Source of the DNA: Sphingobacterium phlebotomi
Lineage (GTDB): Bacteria; Bacteroidota; Bacteroidia; Sphingobacteriales; Sphingobacteriaceae
NCBI RefSeq assembly: GCF_008180195.1
Contig: NZ_VTAV01000001.1
Location: forward strand, 62,001-126,000
Length of the DNA: 64,000 nt
Reading direction: 5' to 3'
In this document: one piece after another, positions 56,196 through 64,000 of the stretch
Layout of the letters: each line of letters begins with the position of its first letter
Position numbering within the stretch: position 1 is the first letter of the stretch
Program-made: the position numbers and the translations under genes
Notes under the pieces: generated by a model
The model's input: only the letters and a program-made list of their open reading frames with translations
Databases searched by the model: none
What the model was told of the DNA's origin: nothing

Positions 56196-56923
56196 TACAT
56201 GAAAAATAATAGTTTACAACAAGCGATCAGGAGCACTACGCTCAGCAAGGTGCGTACAGTTGCCATAGGAAAACGCGCACTACCAAAATATGCACCCGTA
56301 AATCCTCCGGCAGCTGCCGCACAAAACCAGATGGCGAAGGATGTATCGATGTATATCGGGGTGGTATTACCTAATAAACCGCTGAAAGAATTTAACGTTA
56401 TAAAAATAGCGGAGGTAGCTGCAGCCTCCTTGGCATTGGCCCAGCCCAATAAGATAAGCATCGGGCTTAAAAAGATACCGCCACCGATATTGAGCATACC
56501 CGATAGGAGGCCGATAATGGCGCCTATGAGTAATGCCAGCGGTATATTTACCGTTTTGCGTTCTGGGCGCTCTTTGGGTGTTATCCCCAGCAGCCGGATG
56601 ATAGGCAATATTAGGGCAAGTCCAAGTAGTACAAAATAGACTTTCCCCTCAAGCGCATACCGTGCACCTAGGAATGCTGTTGGAATAGAGGTGATCAAAA
56701 ATGGCCAACAGGTAAACCATCTGAAGTATCCGGCACGCCGAAACTGAAAGAATCCTGTGCCGGCAACGAGCATATTGAGCATTAATATAAGTGGTTTGTA
56801 TTGCGCTACGGGAATGGAAAAGATGGAAAAGACAGCAATGTAGCCGCTGGCACCTCCGTGTCCAACCGAGGCATACAAAAAACCAACAACAAATAGGACG
56901 AATGCGATATAATAGAGTTCCAT
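56195..56923 (-). CDS. TSUP (TauE/SafE-like) anion permease
   Basis: A 242-residue inner-membrane protein of the TauE/SafE family with seven or eight hydrophobic segments and the duplicated glycine-rich motifs GFLYASVGHGGASGY and LSGMLNIGGGIFLSPMLILL. Family members move sulfite, sulfoacetate or other small anions. Its place between the Nir-like protein and moaA, with a one-base overlap to moaA, suggests it serves nitrate/nitrite or molybdenum metabolism, for example nitrite export, but substrate cannot be read from sequence. Confidence 0.85.
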   Translation of the reverse strand: MELYYIAFVLFVVGFLYASVGHGGASGYIAVFSIFSIPVAQYKPLILMLNMLVAGTGFFQFRRAGYFRWFTCWPFLITSIPTAFLGARYALEGKVYFVLLGLALILPIIRLLGITPKERPERKTVNIPLALLIGAIIGLLSGMLNIGGGIFLSPMLILLGWANAKEAAATSAIFITLNSFSGLLGNTTPIYIDTSFAIWFCAAAAGGFTGAYFGSARFPMATVRTLLSVVLLIACCKLLFFM

Positions 56924-56932
56924 GTCAATGTT

Positions 56933-58420
56933 TTAAAGATGTGGTGTTGATTTGACAAATGCTATAAATTCTCTTTTGGGAGAACAGCATAGACCACAGG
57001 TATAATCTGCAGGTAGATCGTCGAAGGCGATACCTGGTTCTATTGACGCTAATACATCCCCATAAGCGGGATCATAAATACTGAGGCAATGTGGGCAGCG
57101 GAATAATGATTGCTGCGGGGTACTATGCGAAAACTCCGGTAAATCGGAGGGATGATGTTCAGGCTCCGGATTGCTGTTTTGTAATGTGGCATCGTAAAAG
57201 CAATCACAAAGTGTTTTTAGCGTGGCGGGTAACGATTTCTCTGTTACGCGTTGTTTATAGAGAACGAGGTTATAAGAGTTGGCCTTGAAATCTTGCGTGT
57301 GGAAAACATCGAAGTAAGGTTCACTGTTCCCATGGTTGATCTGTTTGATGATAATCGAACCCCAGATGCCACTGTTTGATCCAATCTTAATGCCAAAACA
57401 AAGTCGGTAAGTTCGAATATTCCAGCGATCAAAATACCTGACGATGGAACGCTTCAACTTTAGCGCTGGTTCGCACCAGTCTTCGATTTGCCAATTTAGC
57501 TCGTTGGAGGCGTGGCGCAAGTTAATACGGTGTTTGTCGAGAATGATATCCCATTCTTTACGATCTTGCTGTCGGATGTCTTTAATGATGAGAGACCGCC
57601 AGGGCGTCGTATATATCTGACCTACCCGAGATGTTTGGCAAACGTTGCAAACGTCCAGCAAAAAGGAAACGGTGTAACACTCGTCTGGCCGATAAATGCC
57701 TAGCCAATATTTATCGTCATATTGGTTAAAACCTTCATAATAGGGAAGACGGAAATCCGATTCCGTTAGCGGTTCTTGGACTTGTTGAAAATGAAACGCA
57801 CCCGACGCTTTAATTTTTAATTCCAGATCCACACATACAGCAGCAATGTCGTCTTCTGCTATATCTTTGTTATCCATTATGGCGCTTTCCAGTTCCTTGC
57901 TGACGGCGGCAATATCCATGGAATAAATGAGTGATGACCAGCTTCTTACTTGATTTGTTTTGGGCCATCGGATATAGACATGCCAATAATTGCCTACTCC
58001 GGAGGATACAAAATTCAAATTACCGGTATAATAAGATACAAAAGACTGATTCGCATCTACAATGTTGATCTTTAGTTTGGGCGTAAATTCAAAGGACGCT
58101 AAAATATCTTTATAAATTCCCTCTCTCAACCAATGCGGTTGATTGTAAAGACCATCGGCCACATAAGAACTTACGATATTTGGATAGTGATTTTCATTTA
58201 CTTCATACAGCAGTTCTTGATTAAAGAGCTGATATTCGATATCTTCCATTTGTGTTGGAGTGGCTGAAAAAAGCAGTTGTTGGCGTGTGCCGATCTTCAC
58301 GGTTTTAACCTCTGCCGCATGCGCTGCTTCCAGTATGGCCTTGAAATCACCCACCGATACATAGCCTCCGGGTAGATTGATTTTCACGCGTTTCCATTCC
58401 TGTTGTATGTGCTTAGCCAT
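56933..58420 (-). CDS. Siroheme nitrite/sulfite-reductase-like protein, cluster cysteines lost, with C-terminal rubredoxin
   Basis: A 495-residue protein that I cannot match to a characterised enzyme. Residues about 10-75 resemble the ferredoxin-like half-domain of nitrite/sulfite reductases (RVKINLPGGYVSVGDFKAI, VKTVKIGTRQQLLF), and about 205-370 a second copy (IYTTPWRSLIIKDI, SGIWGSIIIK). The paired cysteines that hold the 4Fe-4S/siroheme in NirB-type enzymes are replaced: DWCEPAL keeps only one of the CTGxxFC pair, and RLCFGIKI lacks the CPNxC pattern. Residues 442-478 form a rubredoxin with CPHC and CGLC. Its start overlaps the nitrate reductase by 8 bases. Likely an electron-transfer partner of the reductase (inference). 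Confidence 0.72.
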   Translation of the reverse strand: MAKHIQQEWKRVKINLPGGYVSVGDFKAILEAAHAAEVKTVKIGTRQQLLFSATPTQMEDIEYQLFNQELLYEVNENHYPNIVSSYVADGLYNQPHWLREGIYKDILASFEFTPKLKINIVDANQSFVSYYTGNLNFVSSGVGNYWHVYIRWPKTNQVRSWSSLIYSMDIAAVSKELESAIMDNKDIAEDDIAAVCVDLELKIKASGAFHFQQVQEPLTESDFRLPYYEGFNQYDDKYWLGIYRPDECYTVSFLLDVCNVCQTSRVGQIYTTPWRSLIIKDIRQQDRKEWDIILDKHRINLRHASNELNWQIEDWCEPALKLKRSIVRYFDRWNIRTYRLCFGIKIGSNSGIWGSIIIKQINHGNSEPYFDVFHTQDFKANSYNLVLYKQRVTEKSLPATLKTLCDCFYDATLQNSNPEPEHHPSDLPEFSHSTPQQSLFRCPHCLSIYDPAYGDVLASIEPGIAFDDLPADYTCGLCCSPKREFIAFVKSTPHL

Positions 58421-61400
58421 TCGTGACCTCCATTTCTTCTTTTTCTGCTAAAAAATTATCCAAAATTGCCATCACCTGCGGACGGCATGAACCGCATCCT
58501 GTTCCGGCACCACTGGTTTCGCATAATGTTTTTAGCTCCGTGCATCCGGATTGGATGAGCTTTTGCAGGTTCCCTTCTCCGACTTGGCTACAACTGCAAA
58601 TCAACTTACCGATAACCGGCTCTTTTGCACTGCCGCTACGCAACAATTGTAATCGTTTTTCACTAAGTTCTGTCTTGTTGGTGATCAGGTCTTTGAATTC
58701 TAGAAATTCATTCTTATCACCAATGAGTACAGCGCCTACTAAGCGATCTTGATGAATAATACATTTTTTATAATAGCGCTTTGCCTTGTCAATAAATAAA
58801 ATCTCTTCATATTCCTCGTTCGGACAATCGACGATGCCAATACTACAAAGATCGAAGCCCTGTATTTTGATGATGTTCATAAAGACAGAACCTGGATATA
58901 TACTGCCGATGTCGCCGTTATGATAACGGGCCACCACAGCGCTTTGCTGTTCAGCGGCAGCCGAAAAGCCGTACATTATCCCCTCAAATTCGGCAATTTC
59001 ACCGATGGCGTAGATAGCTGGATCACTTGTTTGTAATCTATTGTTTACCACTACGCCACGCTGGCAGTACAATCCGGCGGCTTTTGCCAGCTCAATATTA
59101 GGCGTTGTACCGATAGCAACGATAACGGCATCGCATTTGATCTGTCGGCCACTCTTCAATTCCACCTTATTGACCTTGTTTCTGCCGTAATAGAGTTGTA
59201 CCTCATCGTTATAAAAGACATCACAGCCTTGGTCAATCATCTCTTCATGGAGCAATTGACTACCAAGGACATCCAATTGCCGGTTCAAAAAGCGCGAAAC
59301 ACGCTGGACAACCGTAACCTGTACGTCCATCTCCCGCAAACTCGCCGCCATCTCCAAGCCCAACAATCCGCCCCCGATAATGACTACAGAAGCGTCCTTA
59401 CGGAGGAATTTACGGAGATTATCGGCATCCGACCGATGTCTGATGCTGAATATCCCCGGTAGCGATGGAATATCTTTGGGCATTGCCGACCGACTGCCGG
59501 TGCCTAGAATCAAGGTGTCATAAGGTGTTTTTATTCCTCTTGAATCTTCGACGTATTTATGCTCGCGATCGATACGTGTCACGGTAACGCCTCTGATATG
59601 GTTAATGTTGTAGACATTCTTTTCTTCCTCATCCCGCATTTTGACGAGTTCCTCCCATTGTTGGTCGCCGCTTACATAATGTGGTAGCATGACCCGGTTG
59701 TAAAAGGGCAGGTTTTCATTGCTGATCACGGTTATCTCATCCCTTGTATTGATTTCCCGAAAAGCTTTGACGAAACCGAAAGCTCCGGCACCGGCGCCGA
59801 CAATCACAATGCGCTCAAAGGGCTTCTCGTAAGGAACTACCTGAACGGCGCAGAATTTGAAATCCGGTTCTTTTGAAATGGGATCGAGCAGCGGGTTGGT
59901 GAGGTTATTTGCCCGATGTAAGTCCGTGTCACCGAGCTTTCCCCAGTGCATGGGTAAAAAGACACATCCCGGTTTTATGCTGGTGCTGAGGCTGGCCTTG
60001 ACGCGTACATTACCGCGACGTGAGGTGATTTCGACCAGTTGTCCCTCCGTTACGCCGAGCCGTTCGGCATCCTCGCGATGGATTTCGAGCTGAGATTCGC
60101 TGATATGCTGTTTCAGCTTACTGACTTTGCCCGTCTTGGACATCGTATGCCATTGGTCTCGGATGCGTCCGGTGGTCAGAATAAAAGGAAAGGCCGCATC
60201 TGGTAATTCGCTACGCAGATCGGTATCCGGACTGTGGATAATGGCTTTCCGGGACGGTGTATAGAAGTCATGATCGGCAAATAAACGCGTTGTTCCTATT
60301 TTTCGCCGCTTATTGTAAGGCCATTGAATGGTTTTATGTTTGTCGATCTGTGTATAATCCAGACCTTCGATATGCAGATTTGTTCTGGCTGTGAGTCGCG
60401 TATGTTCTTTGTATATGGCTTCGGTGTTTGGATAATCAAAACCTGCAAAGCCCATTTTTTTGGCAAAACGACAAATAATTTCGGCGTCAGGAAGTGCTTC
60501 GCCCGGCGGGTCGATGATTTTGTGTAAATGACTGATCCGACGTTCGGAATTGGTCATCGTTCCTTCTTTTTCTGCCCAGGCAGCTGCGGGCAAAATGACA
60601 TCGGCATAAGCTAAGGTTTGGGGCTTGTTACTGATCTCCTGCACCACGACAAATTTAGCCTTTTCCAAGGCCTGTTCTACTGTTCGCGTATCGGGTAGGC
60701 TTGTCAACGGGTTGGTACATAATATCCAGACGGCTTTCAGCTTGCCGTCGGCCAATGCTTTAAACATTTCGGTCGCTGTAAGCCCCGGTTTGTCGGATAG
60801 GGTAGTTCCTCCCCAAAAATCAGCCACTTCCCGCCGGTGCGCCTCGTTTTTCAGATCACGATGTGCGGGCAGCAAATTGGCCAGACCGCCGACCTCCCTG
60901 CCTCCCATAGCATTTGGCTGGCCCGTCAACGAGAAAGGTCCGGAGCCTGGTTTACCGATTTTTCCGGTAATCAAGTTTAGATTAATGAGAGACAGATTTT
61001 TATCCACACCTTTCACACTTTGGTTAAGCCCCATTGTCCACATGGTCAATAGGGTTTTCGATTCGCCGATATAGGTTGCGGCTTGACGGATTTCATATTC
61101 AGGTATACGGCAGATATGTGCCGCTTCCGTTGCGGTGCGCTCAAATACACGTGCTTTGTAATCTTCAAACCCCGCTGTATGGTGCGCTATAAAATGGTGA
61201 TCAATATCATCCTGCTCAATCAGAAGCCTACCAATAGCATAATTCAAAACCATATCTGTACCCGGTTGGATTTGTAGATGTAGATCGGCAATAGCTGCCG
61301 AATCCGTTTTCCGGGGATCGACCACAATGATTTTTGTGTGTGGATGATTTGCTTTGTGTGCTTCTACCCGACGCCAGAGAATGGGATGGCACCAAGCGGG

Positions 61401-61925
61401 GTTAGCTCCTTCTACTAAAAAGCAATCGGAGAGCTCGATATCATCGTAGCAAATAGGCACGGAGTCCTCCCCAAGAGCCATTTTATAGGCAGCAACGGCA
61501 CTACTCATGCATAGGCGTGAATTGGTGTCTATATTGTTGCTGCCTATAAAGCCTTTTATCAGTTTATTGATGACGTAATATTCTTCCGTGAGGCATTGAC
61601 CAGATGCGTAAAAGGCGACCGCATCCGGACCGTATTTATCCATCATCGTACGGAATACAGCGGCTGTACGGGTGAGCGCATCTTCCCAGCTGACCCGTTG
61701 CATCGGCATATTGCGGTGATATCGCATTTGCGGATAAAGTAGACGGTCGGACTTATCGTTGACCGTGTACTGCAGATTCATGCCCTTGCTGCATAATTTC
61801 CCCCGGTTAACCGGATGTTCTCCGTCGCCTATTACCGTTACCGCATTGTGCTTATCTAGCTGAATTTTCACACCGCATCCGACACCGCAATAACAACAGG
61901 TACTTGTTACTTCTGTTTCTTTCAT
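58413..61925 (-). CDS. Assimilatory nitrate reductase fused to its NAD(P)H electron-transfer subunit (NasC-NasB type)
   Basis: A 1170-residue cytoplasmic fusion. Residues 1-690: molybdopterin oxidoreductase with an N-terminal 4Fe-4S site (Cys10, Cys13, Cys17 in CCYCGVGC, then RGKLCSKG), bis-MGD domains and no Tat signal. Residues about 700-1090: FAD/NAD(P)-binding oxidoreductase of the NirB/NasB type (RIVIVGAGAGAFGF, VVIIGGGLLGLEMA). Residues about 1105-1155: BFD-like 2Fe-2S domain (ICSCSQVGEG, GTGCGSCRPQ). Electrons would run NAD(P)H, FAD, Fe-S, Mo to reduce nitrate to nitrite. The ATG at 61925 is preferred to a TTG at 61946. It follows narK. Confidence 0.92.
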   Translation of the reverse strand: MKETEVTSTCCYCGVGCGVKIQLDKHNAVTVIGDGEHPVNRGKLCSKGMNLQYTVNDKSDRLLYPQMRYHRNMPMQRVSWEDALTRTAAVFRTMMDKYGPDAVAFYASGQCLTEEYYVINKLIKGFIGSNNIDTNSRLCMSSAVAAYKMALGEDSVPICYDDIELSDCFLVEGANPAWCHPILWRRVEAHKANHPHTKIIVVDPRKTDSAAIADLHLQIQPGTDMVLNYAIGRLLIEQDDIDHHFIAHHTAGFEDYKARVFERTATEAAHICRIPEYEIRQAATYIGESKTLLTMWTMGLNQSVKGVDKNLSLINLNLITGKIGKPGSGPFSLTGQPNAMGGREVGGLANLLPAHRDLKNEAHRREVADFWGGTTLSDKPGLTATEMFKALADGKLKAVWILCTNPLTSLPDTRTVEQALEKAKFVVVQEISNKPQTLAYADVILPAAAWAEKEGTMTNSERRISHLHKIIDPPGEALPDAEIICRFAKKMGFAGFDYPNTEAIYKEHTRLTARTNLHIEGLDYTQIDKHKTIQWPYNKRRKIGTTRLFADHDFYTPSRKAIIHSPDTDLRSELPDAAFPFILTTGRIRDQWHTMSKTGKVSKLKQHISESQLEIHREDAERLGVTEGQLVEITSRRGNVRVKASLSTSIKPGCVFLPMHWGKLGDTDLHRANNLTNPLLDPISKEPDFKFCAVQVVPYEKPFERIVIVGAGAGAFGFVKAFREINTRDEITVISNENLPFYNRVMLPHYVSGDQQWEELVKMRDEEEKNVYNINHIRGVTVTRIDREHKYVEDSRGIKTPYDTLILGTGSRSAMPKDIPSLPGIFSIRHRSDADNLRKFLRKDASVVIIGGGLLGLEMAASLREMDVQVTVVQRVSRFLNRQLDVLGSQLLHEEMIDQGCDVFYNDEVQLYYGRNKVNKVELKSGRQIKCDAVIVAIGTTPNIELAKAAGLYCQRGVVVNNRLQTSDPAIYAIGEIAEFEGIMYGFSAAAEQQSAVVARYHNGDIGSIYPGSVFMNIIKIQGFDLCSIGIVDCPNEEYEEILFIDKAKRYYKKCIIHQDRLVGAVLIGDKNEFLEFKDLITNKTELSEKRLQLLRSGSAKEPVIGKLICSCSQVGEGNLQKLIQSGCTELKTLCETSGAGTGCGSCRPQVMAILDNFLAEKEEMEVTNG

Positions 61926-61954
61926 GTCTGACAAAAGGCAAATCAATTCCTATT

Positions 61955-63277
61955 TTATTGTTGAAAGTCGAGCTCTCCTGTTTCCATACTACGCTTGATT
62001 GCTGGCTTTGGCTGGAATCTAGTCAGTGCGACTAACAAACCGATGAGTACGACCCCTGCGCCGATATATTGAAAGGCATCCGTATAGGTCAGGTTTTCGG
62101 ACTTGAACAGAAAACCAACCAACATGGCGCCAATGTTTCCGCCGGCACCTACGATACCGCTGACGACACCAATATTATCTTTGTTGATAAAAGGTACGAT
62201 CCCATATGTACAGCCATTGGCCATCTTCAGAAACAAGGCGAAGATCAGCATGGAAACAACGGCAAAAACCAAAGTTCCTGAAGCAGCAAACAACGCGATA
62301 CCCAGACCTTCCAAAACCAAAAGCAGCCCTAACAATGTCCCTTTTCCTTTTAGCCCGAATCGCTTGCCGACTTTGTCACTTACGATACCTCCCAGTGCAC
62401 GGGCAAAAATATTCATGCCGCCGAATATACCGGCCATTGCACCTGCTACAATGATACTCGTGCCAAAACGGTCTATAAAAAATATGGCCGCCACATTATC
62501 TACGGTAATCTCAATGCCGAAGCAGGCGGCGTAAGCGAGTGTCAATACCCATACACGATAGTCTTGCAATGCTTCCACAAGTGATCCCTTGCTTTTTTTC
62601 TGATAAGCAGACACACCCTTTTTCTGTAAATCGCTAAAATTCCCTGCAGGTGCATCTGTCGTGTATCGGTAGTAAATAAAAGCCATGATCAGAAGGATGA
62701 CGCCAGGAACAATCATGGCGAGTCTCCAGGAGTCCGCTTCGCTAACAAAACCCATAGCGGCAAAACCCGCAGCAATTAATGGCATAACCAAATTGGTAAC
62801 GCCGCCGCCGAGATTTCCCCATCCACCAGTTACGGCATTGGCGGTGCCGACAATATTCGGCGCAAACATCATGGATGTATGAAATTGGGTGATGACAAAA
62901 GAAGCTCCAACAATTCCTATACAGAATCTGAATAGCAAAAAAGAGGCATAACTGTTGCTTAGGCCAATAAGCATGATTGGGATAGCACCCACAACTAATA
63001 AAATGGTATAAGTGAGGCGTGGACCCAGTGTGTCGCACAACTTGCCGATCAATAAGCGGGCAATAATGGTGGCGGAGACGGACGCTATAATGATATTGCC
63101 GACCTCACTCTTGGTCAAATTCAGCTGATCGCGAATCATGGGCATCAAAGGCGCGACACCAAACCATCCGAAGAAACAGAAAAAGAACGTTATCCAGGTG
63201 ATATGGAATGTACGCATTTGAACACCTTTGAATGAAAAGATGTCGAGCTTTGAAAGGGGGGATTGATTCTGTTGCAT
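61955..63277 (-). CDS. narK: MFS nitrate/nitrite transporter (NarK/NasA family)
   Basis: A 440-residue major-facilitator protein with 12 hydrophobic segments. Features of the nitrate/nitrite porter family include TWITFFFCFFGWFGVAPLMP in helix 1, TGGWGNLGGGVTNLVMP (nitrate signature, helix 5) and IVGAGGNIGAMLVGFLF (second signature, helix 11). It brings nitrate to the assimilatory reductase encoded 29 bases downstream. The conserved pore arginine in helix 2 is in IIARLLIGKLCDT. Confidence 0.92.
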   Translation of the reverse strand: MQQNQSPLSKLDIFSFKGVQMRTFHITWITFFFCFFGWFGVAPLMPMIRDQLNLTKSEVGNIIIASVSATIIARLLIGKLCDTLGPRLTYTILLVVGAIPIMLIGLSNSYASFLLFRFCIGIVGASFVITQFHTSMMFAPNIVGTANAVTGGWGNLGGGVTNLVMPLIAAGFAAMGFVSEADSWRLAMIVPGVILLIMAFIYYRYTTDAPAGNFSDLQKKGVSAYQKKSKGSLVEALQDYRVWVLTLAYAACFGIEITVDNVAAIFFIDRFGTSIIVAGAMAGIFGGMNIFARALGGIVSDKVGKRFGLKGKGTLLGLLLVLEGLGIALFAASGTLVFAVVSMLIFALFLKMANGCTYGIVPFINKDNIGVVSGIVGAGGNIGAMLVGFLFKSENLTYTDAFQYIGAGVVLIGLLVALTRFQPKPAIKRSMETGELDFQQ

Positions 63278-63289
63278 CGTTAGTATGGT

Positions 63290-64000
63290 TTAAATAATAT
63301 TAAAAAAAGGATGTAAAGAGAGTACCGGTATGCTGTCGTTTTCTGCAATTACATGTTTGTTATGGACATGCCAGCCGATACCGTCGCATCCGACAGTGGC
63401 TGTTATATCACCGGAGCCATGGTGAGGCTTCCAGGTGTATCCATATTCCCCAGCATGCCGAAAAACAGGAAAAAACTCATCGAGCGAAGATTTCTTACAT
63501 CTGGGAATCATTAATGTCGACGTTTGGAAACGTTCGTTCGTAAATCCCAAACATCCGTGGAGATACTCCTCTACAAATAGTTTGAAGGTCATGAAACATG
63601 ATAAGGGATTTCCGGGCAACGCAAATATAATCTTGCCTTCTGGTAAGCATCCGACCAAAATGGGTTTGCCGGGCTTAATGGAGACTTTATGAAATAGTAC
63701 CTCTACGCCCAGTTCTCGTAAAATCTGGGGCACATGATCGGCATCGCCAGCAGAAACACCTCCGTTGATCAGGATGAGTTGCTGCTGCGTTGCTTGTTTC
63801 AGGGCCGCTGATAACGCTTTGGGTTCATCAGACACATGCTGACAAGACCGAATGGGCAATTGCCATTGTTCGCAAAGCGCGCGCAATAGATATTGATTAC
63901 TGTTGCGGATTTGAAAGTGTTCTGGTTGCTGATCGATATCGACCACCTCATTGCCGGTGGTGACAATTCCTACAGTAGGCATCCTATAAACAGGAGCTTG
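63290..64000 (-). CDS. moeA: Molybdopterin molybdotransferase, C-terminal part (cut by window end)
   Basis: 236 codons of MoeA are visible; the reading frame is open to the window edge (the residues before MPTVGIVTTGN are QAPVYR), so the first 150 or so residues lie outside. MoeA inserts molybdate into adenylylated molybdopterin. The domain III motifs TTGNEVVDID, INGGVSAGDADHV and FALPGNPLSCFMTF are present, followed by the small domain IV. It lies 12 bases before narK on the minus strand, so it belongs to the same operon. Confidence 0.94.
   Translation of the reverse strand, partial: QAPVYRMPTVGIVTTGNEVVDIDQQPEHFQIRNSNQYLLRALCEQWQLPIRSCQHVSDEPKALSAALKQATQQQLILINGGVSAGDADHVPQILRELGVEVLFHKVSIKPGKPILVGCLPEGKIIFALPGNPLSCFMTFKLFVEEYLHGCLGFTNERFQTSTLMIPRCKKSSLDEFFPVFRHAGEYGYTWKPHHGSGDITATVGCDGIGWHVHNKHVIAENDSIPVLSLHPFFNII

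Noticed and set aside
61926..61946. TTG start adding seven residues to the nitrate reductase
   Set aside because: The ATG at 61925 begins just before the conserved cysteine motif, and TTG is a weaker start.

Overview
The window looks like a piece of chromosome from a Bacteroidota bacterium, most likely Sphingobacteriaceae (Sphingobacterium, Pedobacter or Olivibacter relatives). Evidence: SusC/SusD pairs, TonB-dependent receptors with carboxypeptidase-regulatory N-domains, -7 promoter boxes of the TAnnTTTG type, membrane-bound TPR/HTH regulators, moderate GC and weak Shine-Dalgarno sites. No rRNA, tRNA, CRISPR array, transposase or phage module was seen. About 50 protein genes fill the window and both ends cut a gene.

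Layout. 1-4.0 kb (minus): the end of a mannan/mannoside locus, with a sugar symporter, a GH130 mannosylglucose phosphorylase and a truncated SusC, next to a divergent AraC regulator (4.4-5.2 kb). 5.3-11.8 kb: a compact aryl-polyene/flexirubin-like cluster (halogenase-like flavoprotein, aromatic ammonia lyase, SDR ketoreductase, ketosynthase, ACP, LpxL-like acyltransferase, hot-dog dehydratase). 12.0-15.2 kb: proC-proB with a strong terminator, then xseB/xseA. 15.3-22.0 kb: a beta-lactamase-fold hydrolase with a vestigial GH3 domain, an ECF sigma factor plus membrane partner, radA ending in a palindromic repeat, a sulfatase and a DUF808 protein. 22.1-36.5 kb: a complete dextran utilisation locus (DUF6377 regulator, SusC, SusD, SusE/F-like lipoprotein, GH66, GH31, GH97). 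36.5-41.4 kb: TlpA-like protein, aminotransferase, AraC regulator and a NagB-deacetylase fusion.

41.6-52.7 kb: an iron/xenosiderophore locus resembling XusABC of Bacteroides, extended with an apparent flavin relay: TonB receptor, DUF4374 lipoprotein, periplasmic ankyrin protein, DUF2271 protein carrying a flavinylation-like TGAS motif, PepSY-flavodoxin-reductase fusion, ApbE FMN transferase and a TPR/HTH regulator. I read it as NAD(P)H, then PepSY reductase, then covalently flavinylated DUF2271 protein, then ferric siderophore. Its promoter carries two similar inverted repeats.

52.7-64 kb: assimilatory nitrate reduction and molybdenum cofactor synthesis. An FNR-like regulator with four cysteines placed as in FNR lies beside a minus-strand operon moeA(partial)-narK-nasC/nasB fusion-Nir-like/rubredoxin protein-TSUP permease-moaA-moaD-moaE-mobA. 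The Nir-like protein keeps the siroheme-reductase fold but seems to have lost the cluster cysteines, so it is the least explained gene here. The strongest candidates for something undescribed are the flavin-relay iron locus and this degenerate Nir-rubredoxin protein with its fused nitrate reductase.
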